A program made the position numbers and the translations under genes. This document shows positions 1-11,849 of a stretch of 64,000 nt of DNA, piece after piece. The stretch's first letter is position 1. Every line of letters starts with the position of its first letter. The notes beneath the pieces were generated by a model. It was not told where the DNA came from, ran no database searches, and was given only the letters and a program-made list of their open reading frames with translations. Source of the stretch: Diploptera punctata (taxonomy: Eukaryota > Arthropoda > Insecta > Blattodea > Blaberidae); NCBI GenBank assembly GCA_030220185.1, contig JASPKZ010009907.1:46169-110168 (forward strand). The letters run 5' to 3'.

Positions 1-1335
1 TGAGGAAAGGAAGCTCTTCCAGATGAATGGAAAGAATCTATTATTGTACCAATTTATAAGAAATGAGATAACATTGATTGCAGCAACTACAGGGACATCT
101 CGTTACTCTCAACTTCGTACAAAATTCTTACAAATTTATTAGTCAGCAGACTTACTCCTTATATTGATGACATTCTAGGAGATCATCAATGTGAATTTAG
201 AAGAAACAGGTCTACAACAGATCAGATTTTTAGTATAAGACAGATTTTAGAAAAGAAATGGGAATATAATGGTACCGTACATCAACTATATATAGACTTC
301 AAAAAAGCATACGATTCAATTAAGAGGGAGAAGTTATATAGTATCCTGCTGGAGTTCGGAATTCCTAAAAGTTAGTTAGACTTATACGAATGTGTCTAAA
401 AGGCACAAAGAGTAGGGTGCGTGTAGGTAAACAGTTTTCGGACACTTTTGAAATCCAGAATGGGTTGAAGCAAGGAGATGCACTATTTCCTCTACTATTT
501 ATATTGTACTAGAGCATGCCATTAAATCTCTAGAGTATGATGAAGGCCTACAACTCAATGGTATTAATAAGCTGTTAGTTTATGCTGATGATGTAGTACT
601 ATTGGACGATAGTGAGGAGGTACTAAAGGACAACACGCACACACTATTGAGTAACACTAAGGAATTAGGACTGGAAGTAAATATCCATAAAACTAAATAT
701 ACGGCTACACATAGAAATACATTAGGCCTATTCAAATACCTAGAAACAATAATCACAAATAGGAATGAGATGCAGAAAGAAATTAAACATAGGCTCAATT
801 CTGAAAATGAGTGCTATTATGCATTACAGATACTTTTGATGGCCCAACTCCTTTCAAAAAACGTTAAACTGAAAATAGCCTATAGGCTATATTAATTTAT
901 ATGGATGCGAAACATTGACTCTTGCTTTAAGGGAGTAAAGGAGATTACAAGTATTTGAGAATAAAGTACTTAGGAAAAATGTTTGGACCTAAGAGAGATG
1001 AACAGACAGGTGAATGGAGAAGACTACATAACAATGAACTACAATGTCTTTATAGGAAGTCAGATATAATAAGAACAGTTAAGTCACGTAGATTGCGATG
1101 GGCAGGACATGTAGTACGTATGGGGAATGAAAGAGATGCATGGAAGCTTCTTGTAGGAAAACCAGAAGGAAAACGCCCAGTTGGTAGACCAAGAATGAGG
1201 TGGAAGAATAACATTAAATATGATTGAGGGAAGTAGATTATACAGGGAATGATTGGAAAGCATTAGATCAGGATAGGGATGTATGGAGAGCTTATGTCCG
1301 CGCGGCCATGAACCTATGGGTTCGTTAGTACCAGT
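1..1335 (+). mobile_element. LINE-A non-LTR retrotransposon, 5'-truncated by window edge, dead
   Basis: Decayed reverse transcriptase ORF. The first bases read LPDEWKESIIVPIYKK, the usual start of a LINE RT. Palm motif A reads DFKKAYDS near 291-318, and the catalytic YADD box is at 581-592 (YADDVVLL). The C-terminal part (955-1227) contains GKMFGPKRDEQTGEWRRLHN and the RRLRWAGHVVRM segment seen in many insect LINEs. Several stops (e.g. after PIYKK) and a frameshift near 1220 break the ORF; the adjacent frame continues as VWRAYVRAAMNL. The 3' end is the conserved CCGCGCGGCCATGAACCT block near 1300 followed by 'CCAGTGAG'. The clade (RTE-like or other APE-type) is not resolved by reading alone. 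Confidence 0.85.
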
Positions 1336-1660
1336 GAGTAGGCTAAGTAAGTCATTATATGTTGGCTATATCTAATTATAGGCCTAAATTATAATTCTGG
1401 ATTTATCAACTAACTTATGATGTTACAATACAAATGACGGAATCACGTGAAGTGTAGTTGGTGGCATTAGAACACACACACATAGGCCTACACGTACACA
1501 CATTCATATTGCTGTAAAGCATTAAGGTATAATGTTTATTTTTGCTTGAAAGGTGCTACTGTCCGGCAGCTCATAATTTCTGCAGGTAGCGAATTCCAAT
1601 AAGGAGCTAGGTCACATGATAATACATTTTTTTAAATTTAATTCATGATAGATCTACAGT

Positions 1661-2079
1661 CCATCTCTGTGGTCTTTGGTAGCATCGCTGTCTCGTACGC
1701 AACGGGCCCGGGTTAGATCCCGGTAGGAATAAATTTCTTTGGTGATGGGTTTTTTGGGATTTTTCCTTACCTTAACCAAAACGGTCCCCAAATATCATCT
1801 GGCCATCATAATCATCTTTATCACACTCGTCATGTTTAGGGCCTAGTATGAATGTGTGAGTGTGAATATTGTGTTTCTTCTTAATGTTGTGATGTCTCGG
1901 AGGAGGTCCTGACATTGAGCTGATCACTCATTCGGGAAGGCTCTTTATGTCCCGTGTAATAAAAACGTATGTGTGATCCACAGTTTAAAATCCCTTTCTC
2001 GATAGGTGTTGCCACTTTAAGACCCGGGTGGTGTGTGGCATATAAAAAGTACCTATAAAGTGAGAGGTTAAACTGAGAT
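1661..2079 (+). mobile_element. SINE family S3, near full length
   Basis: A tRNA-like head holds an A box around 'TTGGTAGCATCGCTG' and a B box GGTTAGATCC at 1711-1720. A conserved body follows ('GATGTCTCGGAGGAGG', 'GAGCTGATCACTCATTCGG'), ending in 'AAGTACCTATAAAGTGAGAGG'. Other copies are at 13,318 and 16,290, with head-only or minus-strand pieces at 19.1, 29.2 and 60.6 kb. This copy carries TAGGGCCTA at 1837-1845 where the 16.4 kb copy has only TA. It is empty at 2050-2051 where the 13.6 kb copy holds TAGGCCTA. Confidence 0.85.
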
Positions 2080-2384
2080 GAAGAAAGAAACACAAATTGA
2101 AGATATGACGTTTTTATATCTTTGGAGCTTGTAAGTGTTTTGAAGTGTCCCCTGAGAACGCTACTAACGTTCTGCAGGGTTAGTCCTTTGGAGGGGCTGC
2201 CTCCTTAAAACCTCTGGACTTGCTTCCTTTTGTTTTATCCCCACAAGGAGGGTTGCCTCTTCCGTCTTCTGCCGTTGAGGACTTCACTCTTGTTTCCCCG
2301 AGCTGGGTCTCTTATTTCATTCCCAGAGAATGGGTTGCCACTGCCGCCATTTTCGCCGTTCCGATATAGCCTATATATATATAC
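2080..2384. other. Unassigned stretch between S3 and a LINE-B tail
   Basis: No family recognised. It has moderate complexity, pyrimidine-rich patches and a TAGCCTA near 2367. The only open frame (2230-2418) is short, has no recognisable motif and runs into the LINE tail. Confidence 0.4.
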
Positions 2385-2580
2385 AGAACAAACTGGAATG
2401 AACATTTGGCAAGGATGACTAAGTATAGAATACCAAAAGCAGCATACATCTATTCACCACGAGGAAGAAGAAGTTTGGGAAGACCAAAGAAAAGATGGAA
2501 AGAGCAGGAATTTGGAGTCGGAACAGGCTAGTAGGCCTAATTAAGCCTAAACCGTGAAGAAGAAGAAGAAGAAGATGTTT
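2385..2580 (+). mobile_element. LINE-B 3' end with GAA-repeat tail
   Basis: Translation gives RIPKAAYIYSPRGRRSLGR followed by PKKRWKEQEFGVGTG and a stop, the typical C-terminus of an insect APE-type LINE. A short 3' UTR runs into (GAA)n at about 2559-2577. The same C-terminus and GAA tail recur on the minus strand at 31.9-32.2 kb. A TAGGCCTA lies in the UTR. Only the last ~200 bp were inserted or survive, as expected for 5' truncation during target-primed reverse transcription. Confidence 0.8.
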
Positions 2581-4554
2581 TATATGTTAGTACTTCATTA
2601 CAGAAAATCAATAGTCAATTTTTAATTTGCTAATAGATTACTCAAAGAAACTTAAGTAACTTAAACTTAAGAATAGGTATATTCATATGAATATAGATCG
2701 AAATTATTGTAACAGTAGGAGCAAGATAAGAAAATGAACACTCATGTAAATATGTAGGCCCTATATTAGTAAAAACAACAAAACATGTAGCAATACTAAT
2801 TGTAATGGAACACGCTGATTGTAAATATTTTTTTTAAAAAAAGTATTCACAAGACATATTTTGATCGATGTTTAAATAGTCAAGCGTAGTAAATTAAAGT
2901 GTTGGTCAAGATGGTGCACGGCTTGTACGACTAAGACAAAGTCATATATCAAACTGTGTGGTAATAATTCTATAAAGTATCCATCCTCACTTTCTATTAA
3001 TATAAATGAAGTTTTGATGTATGACCATAAGTTTATTTATTCAATAGATTTATAATGCATTCGTTGGTCAATTTGGTTATGAGCCCCCTGCCCTTCCTCT
3101 TTCTCGAGAGACGTTGATACGTGGCACACGTCCTGCTAAAATGACTTCCAGTTTTGATAAATGACTGTTTTCTAAATAGTAGTTACCGACTGGAAGTTTA
3201 AGCTATTCATAAAGTGCCAGCTCGTATATGTTTAATTAACTAGCTACCGGTTATTATACAATAACCAGAATGACCAGTGGTCACTTGATTTTCAACCTGA
3301 CTGAGCTGCCCCCTCCTCTTTAACAGCAGTACACTCAACCAAACTTTGTATCCAATATTCCAGGACATTAGAAACAATTATAACAGTTCCGGGTTTCAGA
3401 AAACACCTAGGAGGTGTGTTTATATAGACAACAATATAGGCTTACATAACAACCTAGTGTTCGAACATATGGAAAGGGAACAGTACAAACTATATATCCA
3501 TTAAATCAATTTTTTTCTACATTGGAAAAATATTTTTCGTATTAATTGAAGTTTAACTAAATTAATAAAAGTAAATTTCGACATAATTACTCCAACATAC
3601 AACACCAAATTTAAAATGTATTGAGAGAAATCGAGTTTTTTTGTACACGTCAACATATCTTAAACGCTAAATGGCGAATGGTGTGCAAGTAGCTGGAAAT
3701 AAATTGAAATAAAAAAGGATCAAAATAGCTGTTTAAAACTAGTAAATACACGGTGTGCTCTGCTAGGGACGTCTAAATAAATTAAATGTCTTTTTATGTT
3801 GAATAAGTAAAACGGAAAAAAATAAATAAATTTATATCGTAATTATTTTTACAAACCCCGTGCTGATTATCTGGCGTTGCCCGGGAATCTATTTATCCGG
3901 ATTTTCTTGACAGCAATGAGCTGAAAGACAACAAAGATAATTGTGAGTTATCCCTAAAAGAAAGATGCGCTATCGCGGACTTTTATGTAGATTTTTTTAA
4001 AAATGATTCAATTCTACGAACATTAATAGGCCTATGGTTTAGGCTTATTTGTTATGGTATAGTCCAAAAAGTGACTTTTAGTGCACCGATGCCTTTTTTT
4101 AGCTCCGGCCCTATAGTAGGCTACATAGGTAATAGGCTATGGTATAGGTCTATACGTTAATTGTTGCAGAAAAACTCTCTAAATGATGGTGAAAACGCCA
4201 TTCAAATCGGTCAAGTAGTTTTTGAGTCCATAAAAAACAGATGGAAGGACAGACTCACACTCATTTTTAAATAGGCCTATAAAGATAAATCTAAATATTG
4301 CTTTATTTTGCTCTGAATTATATTCCTATATATTTTTTTCAAGTTTGTCTAAATAATGTGCTTGTATTAGGGCCTAATTTATTGATTGGATGTGTGTGGG
4401 CTATAGGCCTATATATTATTGTTAAAATAGGCATATTAACATAATTTATATAATTCCTTTCTATAAATACTTTAAATGCTTTAACTCTAAATACATATTG
4501 CGTCTATTTTTGTGACTTTATTAAATTAGCCTATGCTATGATACGGTTAATATG
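2581..4554. other. Unassigned AT-rich DNA
   Basis: No ORF or RNA gene found. The stretch 4160-4275 ('CGGTCAAGTAGTTTTTGAGT' then 'AACAGATGGAAGGACAGAC') has the look of a common invertebrate dispersed repeat tail. TAGGCCTA and its variants start to accumulate from 4020. Confidence 0.5.
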
Positions 4555-4715
4555 GTAAAATGAGTCCTGGCAACGAAATTCTAACCGATAATTTGCCTTG
4601 AACACTGAGGAAAACCAGGAAAAGCATAGTGAAGATGGTTGACACATACCTTTAAACCCATGACCTCCAGAATACTAGTCTCAAACGCTACATGTTGAGC
4701 CAATTCGCTCAGAAT
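4555..4715 (-). mobile_element. tRNA-derived SINE fragment
   Basis: Read on the minus strand, an A-box-like 'TGGCTCAACATGTAGCG' is followed about 35 bases later by a degenerate B box in 'TCATGGGTTTAAAGG'. A body segment reads as 'TTTTCCTGGTTTTCCTCAG'. This is the layout of a SINE head plus body. The family was not matched to S1-S5. Confidence 0.5.
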
Positions 4716-5261
4716 TATTATTATATTATTTTAGACCTGTTATCATTATCATCATTATTAAAAACATTCTTAAATTATCTTATGTTATAGTAATATGTAT
4801 AGGATGTTAAAAGTAGGCCTATTGTGTTTAGTATAGCCTATGTATATCATAAACAGAATGTAGGCCTATAGGCTATATTTTATAAATAATTGAAGTTTCA
4901 TGTAATGGGACCTAACTTATAATATTATTAAGATAGGCCTATGTATATTTTGTATTTAGGCTAGCAGTTATACGGTTCCTTTTTGATTTAGCTACAGTAT
5001 GTAGCTCCTATTATGTTTAGTAGGCCTATATAAAGAAATTGTTTAGGCTACATTATAGGCCCTATATAACTTATATATATAATAAATTTTAAGATAGGCC
5101 TATGCATATGTTGTACTTATCAATTTTACAAACATATGTAGTGTATATGTAGGCCTATAGGTTTCATGCTTATAGGCCTATTTAAATCTAGAACTAATTT
5201 TTATTAGAACATTTTATGTCACTACAGCTCTAATAACGTAAAAATTAGATATAGGCCTAAT

Positions 5262-5483
5262 TGTTTAAAAACCCTCTGGCGGCACTATGGCCCTGGGGTC
5301 GACTCAGCCTCTAACGGAAATGAGTACCAGACGCTTGTTCTGGGGGTAAAGGCGGCCGTCACGCAGGGCTGACAACCCGGCTGACATAAAGTGCCGATTG
5401 TCTAGAAAAAAGTGGGAGCCTTAATCTCCTACTACCCCAAGGGCCTCCGGGTCTGTTGTGGGATCACTTTACTTTACTTTACT
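5262..5483 (+). mobile_element. SINE family S2, 5'-truncated
   Basis: Body only, starting at 'CCCTCTGGCGGCACTATGG'. It matches the S2 copy at 10,853-11,047 closely ('GGGTCGACTCAGCCTCTAAC', 'GGCTGACATAAAGTGCCGAT', 'GGGCCTCCGG') and ends in a short CTTTA repeat tail at about 5466-5483. The tRNA-like head is missing. Confidence 0.85.
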
Positions 5484-6339
5484 ATTATGATAGGCTTATG
5501 GTTAATGCGTGAACGTCTTGTCTTGAGGTAGTCATCATAAGATCTAAACTAATGATTTGAAATTTTTAATGGAAATGTGTAGAAAATACATATTAACTTA
5601 TTTATCTAATCAACATCCCATAGGCTTTAAAGTTCCATTTAAAAATAATGTTACTTTTTATATTAAACGGACTTATTTTATTATTGAATCAGAAATAACT
5701 ATTGTCAGCCGGGGTTTCCTTCGGGATGTTAGAAGCCGTCTTCCGCATTGAAACCGCCCCATCTGCCGAGATTTTGTAGCTCCAAATTCCCGACAACACT
5801 CGCAAGAATTTTGCATATCGATTATATAAAAAAATTAATATCAGGTGTAGCCATTCTTCGATCTAGCATCAGTTAGGCCTATACAGACTTTTCTGATAAG
5901 TTGACGATTTCAGGTATGTAAATTTATTTCTTTTGAATTAAAGTGTAGGCCTATGTATCCACCCCACCCACTCACACACATACACACATATAGGCTATAT
6001 ATATTTATGAATGTGTGTATGTGTTTAGGCCTATGTGTAGGCCTATGTGTACATGAGTGTATGTTGTATAGGCCTATTATGTCTTATGTGCATTAAAGAC
6101 ACAAAATTATATGCAAGGTCTTTCTTAAATTCTCAAAATTAAAGACAATTTAAATTTAACTCTAGCGTAGGCCTATTACTGAAATTAAGACGATTGAAAT
6201 TTAAGGCAATTTATGAACGACTCGAACTAAATTATGAAAGTTGGAATAGCCTACAATTAAAATATGTATGTCTATAACCATATATATGCGCACATAGGAA
6301 AGGGTACTCCTTTGCGGGAATTACTTAACCAGCTAATTT

Positions 6340-6585
6340 AGTGCGTTCAACTCATCCACTCACAGAAACACCTAGTAGCTACCTAAAGTATTACTTGGTT
6401 TGAAAGGCTAATTAAATTTTGTTCAGAGGCTCTAATTTTGGCTTGAGGTTCTTTCACGGCCACAGAAATCTTTAAACACGGGACACATTCCGGAGGACTT
6501 GTCTCATAGCTTTTTCCATCTTAAAAAAATCCATCAACTCCGGCCGGACCAGAAGGCAAGGAACGTATTCCCTAGATAAACTAAG
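6340..6585 (-). mobile_element. SINE family S5 fragment
   Basis: Shares 'CTAATTTTGGCTTGAGGTTC', 'GGAGGACTTGTC' and 'CCATCAACTCCGGCCGG' with the S5 copy at 28.6-29.0 kb. The tRNA-like head lies on the minus-strand side and is degraded here. Confidence 0.65.
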
Positions 6586-6656
6586 CGAATTCTCTAAAAT
6601 TTAGTAGCATTATTATTAGGTCTATTATTAAATTATTATAATTATTATTATTTGCC

Positions 6657-6657
6657 C

Positions 6658-6724
<67 letters not shown>
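6657..6724. repeat. (ATT)n microsatellite
   Basis: Uninterrupted ATT/TTA triplets. Confidence 0.98.
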
Positions 6725-6726
<2 letters not shown>

Positions 6727-6950
6727 GAGGTAGGTAGATCACGTAGTTTGAATGGGTGACAGTAGAAATGTTTTCAAAATTTTTGTTAGGAAAATTCCGT
6801 GACGTAGTTCTCGGTTTAGATGGGAGGATAACATTAGGATGATTTCAGGGAACTGTATTCAGGGGGATCGTAAATGTAACATTGAACCTGGGAGTCCGGT
6901 GGTCATAGAGATTAGGCTATATTAGTATTATTACTATTTTTGATAGCCTA

Positions 6951-6971
6951 TTATTATTATTATTATTATTA

Positions 6972-7009
<38 letters not shown>
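6951..7009. repeat. (ATT)n microsatellite
   Basis: ATT triplets with one interruption (TTG). It directly precedes an S2 SINE, as does the ATT array at 10.69 kb. Confidence 0.97.
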
Positions 7010-7010
7010 G

Positions 7011-7245
7011 AAGCAGTTCGTAGAGTAGTTGTTAAGGCAATAAGCTACAAGCCGGAAGGTCGGTAGTTCGAGTCCCGGTGGGGGTCGTAATTATTAAACT
7101 GGCCTAAACCGAATGACTGCACCATGACCGCCTCTAACGGAAATGAGTATTAAACGGCACACAGGGCTGACATATCGAGCCGATTGTCCTAAAAATTGGG
7201 AGCCTTAATCTCCTATTACTCCAAGGACCTCATGAGGCCTGTATT
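7011..7245 (+). mobile_element. SINE family S2
   Basis: The tRNA-like head has an A box in 'TAGAGTAGTTGTTAAGGC' and a B box in 'GTAGTTCGAGTCCCGG'. A shortened S2 body follows ('GCCTCTAACGGAAATGAGTA', 'GGGAGCCTTAATCTCC'). It is internally deleted relative to the copy at 10,757. Confidence 0.85.
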
Positions 7246-7856
7246 AGGATGAATTTAAATTATTGTTTAGGTCCTATTATTATTAATCATCTGCCCATTA
7301 TCTTCTTCTTTTTCTTCATTCAATCAAGTTTTAGGCCTATAGCCCTGTTATAATCTCACTGATGAATTTTGTATCCAGCGTTTCCTGGACGGGCTAGAGA
7401 TCTCTTCCCTGTTGAACAATAACGAAGCATGGCTTCGTGAACTCTATCTGGCCATCAAATTATTCATCCAGTTGTATTTATGTATGTATAAAATGACTGG
7501 TTCTAAACGCAGATCCTTAAAGACATCATCGTAGCGTTTGTGATCCCATTTGGTATAGGCCTATCCTTACTGTATATCTGTTGAATCTTATTTCACTGGA
7601 AGTTATCCTGCTCTCTTCTCCTTTCCTCAAACCCAATGCCTCACTGCCGTAGCAAAGTGCAGGCCTTGCTAAGGTTTAGTATAACCGTACTCTGGTATCT
7701 CTCTGGACTAGCTAAGGTTTCATTACTGAATTTATTATTACCATGGTTTTATTAAAATTATTCATATGTCTACTTCATCCAAATATGTTAATGTAAAATA
7801 TCTAAGGTAGGTAGGCCTAAATGAATTTACTCTTTTCCAGTATTTTTTAATGTAGG

Positions 7857-8196
7857 CTACGCCGTAGCCGAGTGGTTAAGGCAGGAAGCCTTGGCGCAGA
7901 GCTACGGGACTTGCGCTGGTTCGAGTCTCCATGGGGGAAGAAATTTTCTCATGGTATTTCGGCCAGTATGGGACCGGTGCCCACCCAGCATCGTGAGGCA
8001 TTTGGGTAGCTACAATAAGTAGCGGCTCCAGGTTGAGTAAACCAGCTATAACGGCTGGGGGACTCGACATGCTGACCACATGTCACCCCAACACTGGCTG
8101 ATGATCATCTACCTCTGTGATTGACACATGTGGATGTGAGGCCAGCAGCCGGCTGGTAGGCTAAGGGTCCTCTAGGCCTGTCGCGCCAGGAGTTTT
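7857..8196 (+). mobile_element. SINE family S1, full length, inserted in LINE-B
   Basis: The head resembles a class II tRNA (Leu/Ser type). A box TAGCCGAGTGG is at 7865-7875 and B box GGTTCGAGTCT at 7918-7928. The body contains 'TCTCATGGTATTTCGGCCAG', 'GTGCCCACCCAGCATCGTGA' and 'ACATGTGGATGTGAGGCC', ending 'TCTAGGCCTGTCGCGCCAGG' with a T-rich tail. Copies also lie at 14.6, 31.2, 54.65, 59.0(-) and 61.3 kb. I could not find clean target duplications. Confidence 0.9.
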
Positions 8197-8465
8197 TTTT
8201 ATACAAATTTTGCTACAAATTATTTGCTTGAAAAACCATTACTTTTGTTTTCTCTTTATTGATTTTCATGTTATATAATATTTGATGACTATTTTGTTAA
8301 ATTATATAGGCCTACTGATTATTGTAATTCGTCCTCTGACGGTGCCACTAATGCTACATCATCTCCTAAAATTAGCGTAGACCTATCTAATTTCATATTT
8401 CTATTCAAATAGGCCTATGTAGGCTATGTCTATGACGCTATTCTCTCCATTTTCTATCTGATTCA

Positions 8466-8492
8466 TATATATATATATATATATATATATAG
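8466..8492. repeat. (TA)n microsatellite
   Basis: Alternating TA, ending directly in TAGGCCCTA. Confidence 0.97.
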
Positions 8493-10685
8493 GCCCTATA
8501 TATATGATAAATAATAGTTGTAATAGAGGGCATCCTTTTTTACTCCTGTATGAATTTCCTGCCATTGTGATAGTTTAGTGTCATTTCGTACTGCAATTAA
8601 ATTAGATTTGTTCAAGTTATATAGGCCTATATTTAATAGGGAACTACTATTTCGTTTACTTATTGCTTCTACATCGTACGTCGGTGTCTATAATCAATGA
8701 AGAGCAAGCAGGTCACGTGGCCTATCATTTGTTGTGGCACCTGGTCTGTTGCTAATATTTTTATAGTTTGTTTCTAGGCCTATGTACTCTAACATAAACC
8801 TTTTCCAAATCTAAAAAAGCTAGGCCTATATGAGTTTCTACATTGAATTCTCTTTGTTTTTCTATTAATAATTTTAATGAAAAATACCCATCACAAAAAT
8901 ATCTTCTTTTCCGGAAATTCGCTCTTCACCAAGAAGTTTTTCATAGTATTTAGGCCTATGTAATTTGTTCTTAATTATATTAGCAAATATTTTATATCCT
9001 GTGTTTAATAAACATAGCCTATATGCCTACCTTTGTAATTTTCGCTAGATTTTATATCTCCTTTTCTTTTAAAAATTGGAATTATTATTAATTTAGTCCA
9101 GCTTTTGGGAACATCTTCTCCGCTCCAAATTGTGTTAAAAAAGAAGAAGATATCATTCTAAAACTGTCTTGCTTGCATATTTAAATAGTTCAAAATTTAA
9201 TGAATCTTCTCCTGAGACATTATTTTTTATTTTCTTCAAAGACCTGTTCCAGTTCAAAATAAGATATTGGTTCAATTTGTTCATCTTCATTTTCAATCTC
9301 TGGAAGTTGAATACGTTCTTTTGTCTCTGACCATAATTTCTGAAAATATTGTGACCAAGTGTTTAATGAGATAACATTTACCTTAGCATTTTATTTCAAT
9401 TCACTATTCAGCCGTTTTAAAATTTTATAAGTCTGTGGTTGAAGCCTTTGTAGGCCTACATCATTTTCCAAATAAGCTACAAATTCTTTCCAGTTCTCTC
9501 TATGCTTTTTTCGAACTTGTCTGTTGGCGATTGCTCTACTCTCTGCGTAGAGTATAATTTTGTGGGCGTCTCGCTTTTTTTAATATAGGCCTAACCTTCT
9601 TGATTTCATCATCCCTTTTCTTCTTTTTCACTTTTTTCTTCATACTTAGACTTTCTTCTGCCGCCTGCTTAAAAATGTTTTGAAGAGCCTCCCATTCATT
9701 CTCTATATTATCTTCAATTGGTTTGTCTTTCATAATTAAATCTAATCTTCTCTGATATAGGCTAGACCTAACCATTCCACGCTTGGTCTCTTAAAATACT
9801 TACTCGAAATATATTTTTCTTGATTCTTTTGTATAACTTATCCTTTGATTTTTATACCATCCTGGTTTAATCCTTAATGTGCTAAGAGATAACGATCTGT
9901 TTCAATGTCTGGGTCTCGAAATACCCTTGAATCCAATATCATATCTGAAATGTTGTTGTTACAATAATATATAATCCACAATTGATCTCAAATTTCTAGC
10001 CTCCCATGTGAATTTGTGGTTACCCTAATGTTCAAACACCGTAGCCCTCTTCATAATTTAAAGTTTGTTGTAACTTATACTGAAAAAATCAATTAATCTA
10101 CAACCATTTTTACTTCTCCATGTGTTCCCATAGGCCTACATTGGTCAATGTTGATATTTCCGGCTCTAGCATTGGAATCGCCCATTAATGTCTGATTTAT
10201 TAACTTTATTTATATTAATATTTGCTGCAAATATTTTTTGTTTGAGATATAACTTCTATTGAAATTCCTTTTTTTTTTTTTTTTTCTCTCTCCAATATAT
10301 CGTCTAATTGCTCCTCTTTGTGGGCTATATTATGTAGGGCCTACATTCCAGGTTGCTACTTTCAAAATGTTTTTCCTTTTTCCCAAGAGTTATTAGTTTT
10401 CTTGTCTTTTTCGTCAACAGAATCCTTCCAGTCCCATCGAGATTTTGTGAGAATTGAAAGCAACTCTAAAGAACTATCCGACGAGTTTGCTAGCCCGAAG
10501 GGGTAAAGTGATGGGGGGCTTCCATCCACGCAGCATTTGCTCTGCAAGTGATGTTATGGTTATAGGCTGCCGCCAATACTCGGTTCCTAGAGTCTCATCT
10601 TTTATAAGCAGGTTGCACCACGGGCAGGTTGAGGTTAGGTTTTGGAAATGAGAGGTTTTAGAAAGTACTTCACTATCCCATGCAA

Positions 10686-10712
10686 ATTATTAAGTTATTA
10701 TTATTATTATTA

Positions 10713-10742
<30 letters not shown>
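10686..10742. repeat. (ATT)n microsatellite
   Basis: ATT/TTA triplets; the 3' end supplied the target for the adjacent S2 SINE. Confidence 0.97.
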
Positions 10743-10752
<10 letters not shown>

Positions 10753-11068
10753 TATTGGGGGCACGCCGTAGCGTAGTGATTAAGGCACTGAGTTACAAGC
10801 CGGAGGGTCCAGGGTTCAAGTCCCGTTGGGGTCAGGATTTTTAAACTGACCCAAACCCTCTGGCGGCACTATGGCTCTGGGGTCGACTCAGCCTCTAACG
10901 GAAATGAGTACCAGACCCTTGTTCTGGGGTAAAAGCGGCCGTCACGCAGGGCTGACAACCCGGCTGACATAAAGTGCCGATTGTTTAGAAAAAGTGGGAG
11001 CCTTAACCTCGTACTACCCCAAGGGCCTCCGGACCTGTTGTGGGATCAAAAAAAATTATTAACTTATT
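10743..11068 (+). mobile_element. SINE family S2, full length with 14-bp target duplication
   Basis: The SINE runs 10,757-11,054 and is flanked by perfect 14-bp direct repeats ATTATTAACTTATT at 10,743-10,756 and 11,055-11,068. A box TAGCGTAGTGA is at 10,769-10,779 and B box GGTTCAAGTCC at 10,813-10,823. The ~200-bp body matches the copies at 5.3, 7.0 and 40.7(-) kb, and it ends in a short A tail. The intact duplication marks it as one of the younger insertions and fixes the ends of the family. Confidence 0.93.
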
Positions 11069-11329
11069 ATTATTTCGTTGCAACTGTTTCTTACTAAATC
11101 TACACCAGATAGCTATAGTAGGCCTAATAGCGCCTATTTATCCTAAAAAGCTATCCTCATTACCAATAGATGCGTTTCAACATGTAGGCTAAGTTAACTT
11201 AGCCTATAATTTATCCAGACCATGAAATAATTTTGCTAGACATTGGGGCCTGCTGTACTCAAAGCGTGTTCAAGAGATATTAACATGTCATAACTCCGTG
11301 GCTCGAGAACTGACCCTTCTTGTCCTCGA

Positions 11330-11425
11330 ATTGTTTTCGGACGAAAAATATTATGGACATTGATTAGGGATCGAACCCACAAATCGCCGATCTATCAGTT
11401 CGATCTCTAAGGTCGCAGATTTAAT
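11330..11425 (-). mobile_element. tRNA-like SINE head
   Basis: On the minus strand an A-box-like 'CTTAGAGATCGAACTGATAG' precedes a perfect B box in 'GTGGGTTCGATCCC'. It lies head to head with another tRNA-like head that starts at about 11,443. Confidence 0.6.
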
Positions 11426-11442
11426 AGACCGAAACCAGCATT

Positions 11443-11640
11443 ACGTCTTGTGGTCAGAGCGTCTGATAACATTTCATGAGGTTCTTGGTACGATTCCCGA
11501 TCAGACCGTAGGAAGTTTTCCTGGAAGGAAATTATTCTAATGGTTATTCTTGTGGTATGGAATTTAGAGGTAAGTTTAGGTTTAAGGACTCTCCTGTGTT
11601 ACAATATAATTTATCGTCCATCATACCATCAGGGTTACTT
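11443..11640 (+). mobile_element. tRNA-like SINE fragment, S3-related
   Basis: An A-box-like 'GTGGTCAGAGCGTCTGATAA' and a B-box-like 'GGTACGATTCCCG' are followed by 'GAAGTTTTCCTGGAAGG', similar to the S3 segment just after its head. The body then diverges. Confidence 0.5.
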
Positions 11641-11849
11641 TACTTTCAAGTGCCCCAATCTCAAAAGTGAGTTACAATTCCAGCAATACCTTGAGAGAAA
11701 GTCGGAAATGTGGTAAGACAACCTGGTGGCATTGGGCAGAAGAACAGTAATATATAGGGCCTATAAGGGCCTATAACTACGTCAACTGTGTCATCAATGC
11801 CGGCCACTAGGGGCCTATATGGAAACAATAGGAAACACCCTTACTATAA

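Larger units (their letters stand above)
4381..6180. repeat. Dense cluster of TAGGCCTA micro-insertions
   Basis: I count 15 exact TAGGCCTA between 4,381 and 6,180, plus several TAGGCTA, TAGCCTA and TAGGCCCTA. Spacing is irregular, so this is not a tandem array. Flanking bases vary and are mostly A or T, with TA the only constant element on both sides of the G/C core. Paralogue comparisons elsewhere in the window show that such 8-mers arise by insertion into TA. The host sequence is old intergenic DNA with only repeat fragments. Confidence 0.85.
7295..10330 (-). mobile_element. LINE-B non-LTR retrotransposon, ~3 kb, dead, interrupted by a SINE
   Basis: Read on the minus strand the landmarks come in order. 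An APE endonuclease motif reads LMGDSNARAGNINID (from ~10,190). A linker ORF lies at 9775-9536. The RT start reads SGEDVPKSWTKLIIIPIFK (~9,130-9,070), followed by an AFLDLEK motif (~8,820-8,800), a KKGCPL-like segment (~8,540) and a 3' end with GAA-type repeats near 7,300-7,322. Stops, frameshifts and many TAGGCCTA insertions break it. S1 SINE 7,857-8,196 splits it. This is the most complete LINE-B here and the only one showing endonuclease sequence. Confidence 0.82.

Noticed and set aside
4381..6180. CRISPR-like or tandem satellite reading of the TAGGCCTA cluster
   Set aside because: Spacing is irregular, the repeat is only 8 bp, the host is eukaryotic, and filled/empty pairs show insertion instead.
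7876..8079. ORFs inside S1 SINEs on either strand (also 59,070-59,273, 14,628-14,810, 54,617-54,799)
   Set aside because: They lie within SINE bodies, are not conserved between copies as frames, and reflect shared repeat sequence rather than protein.
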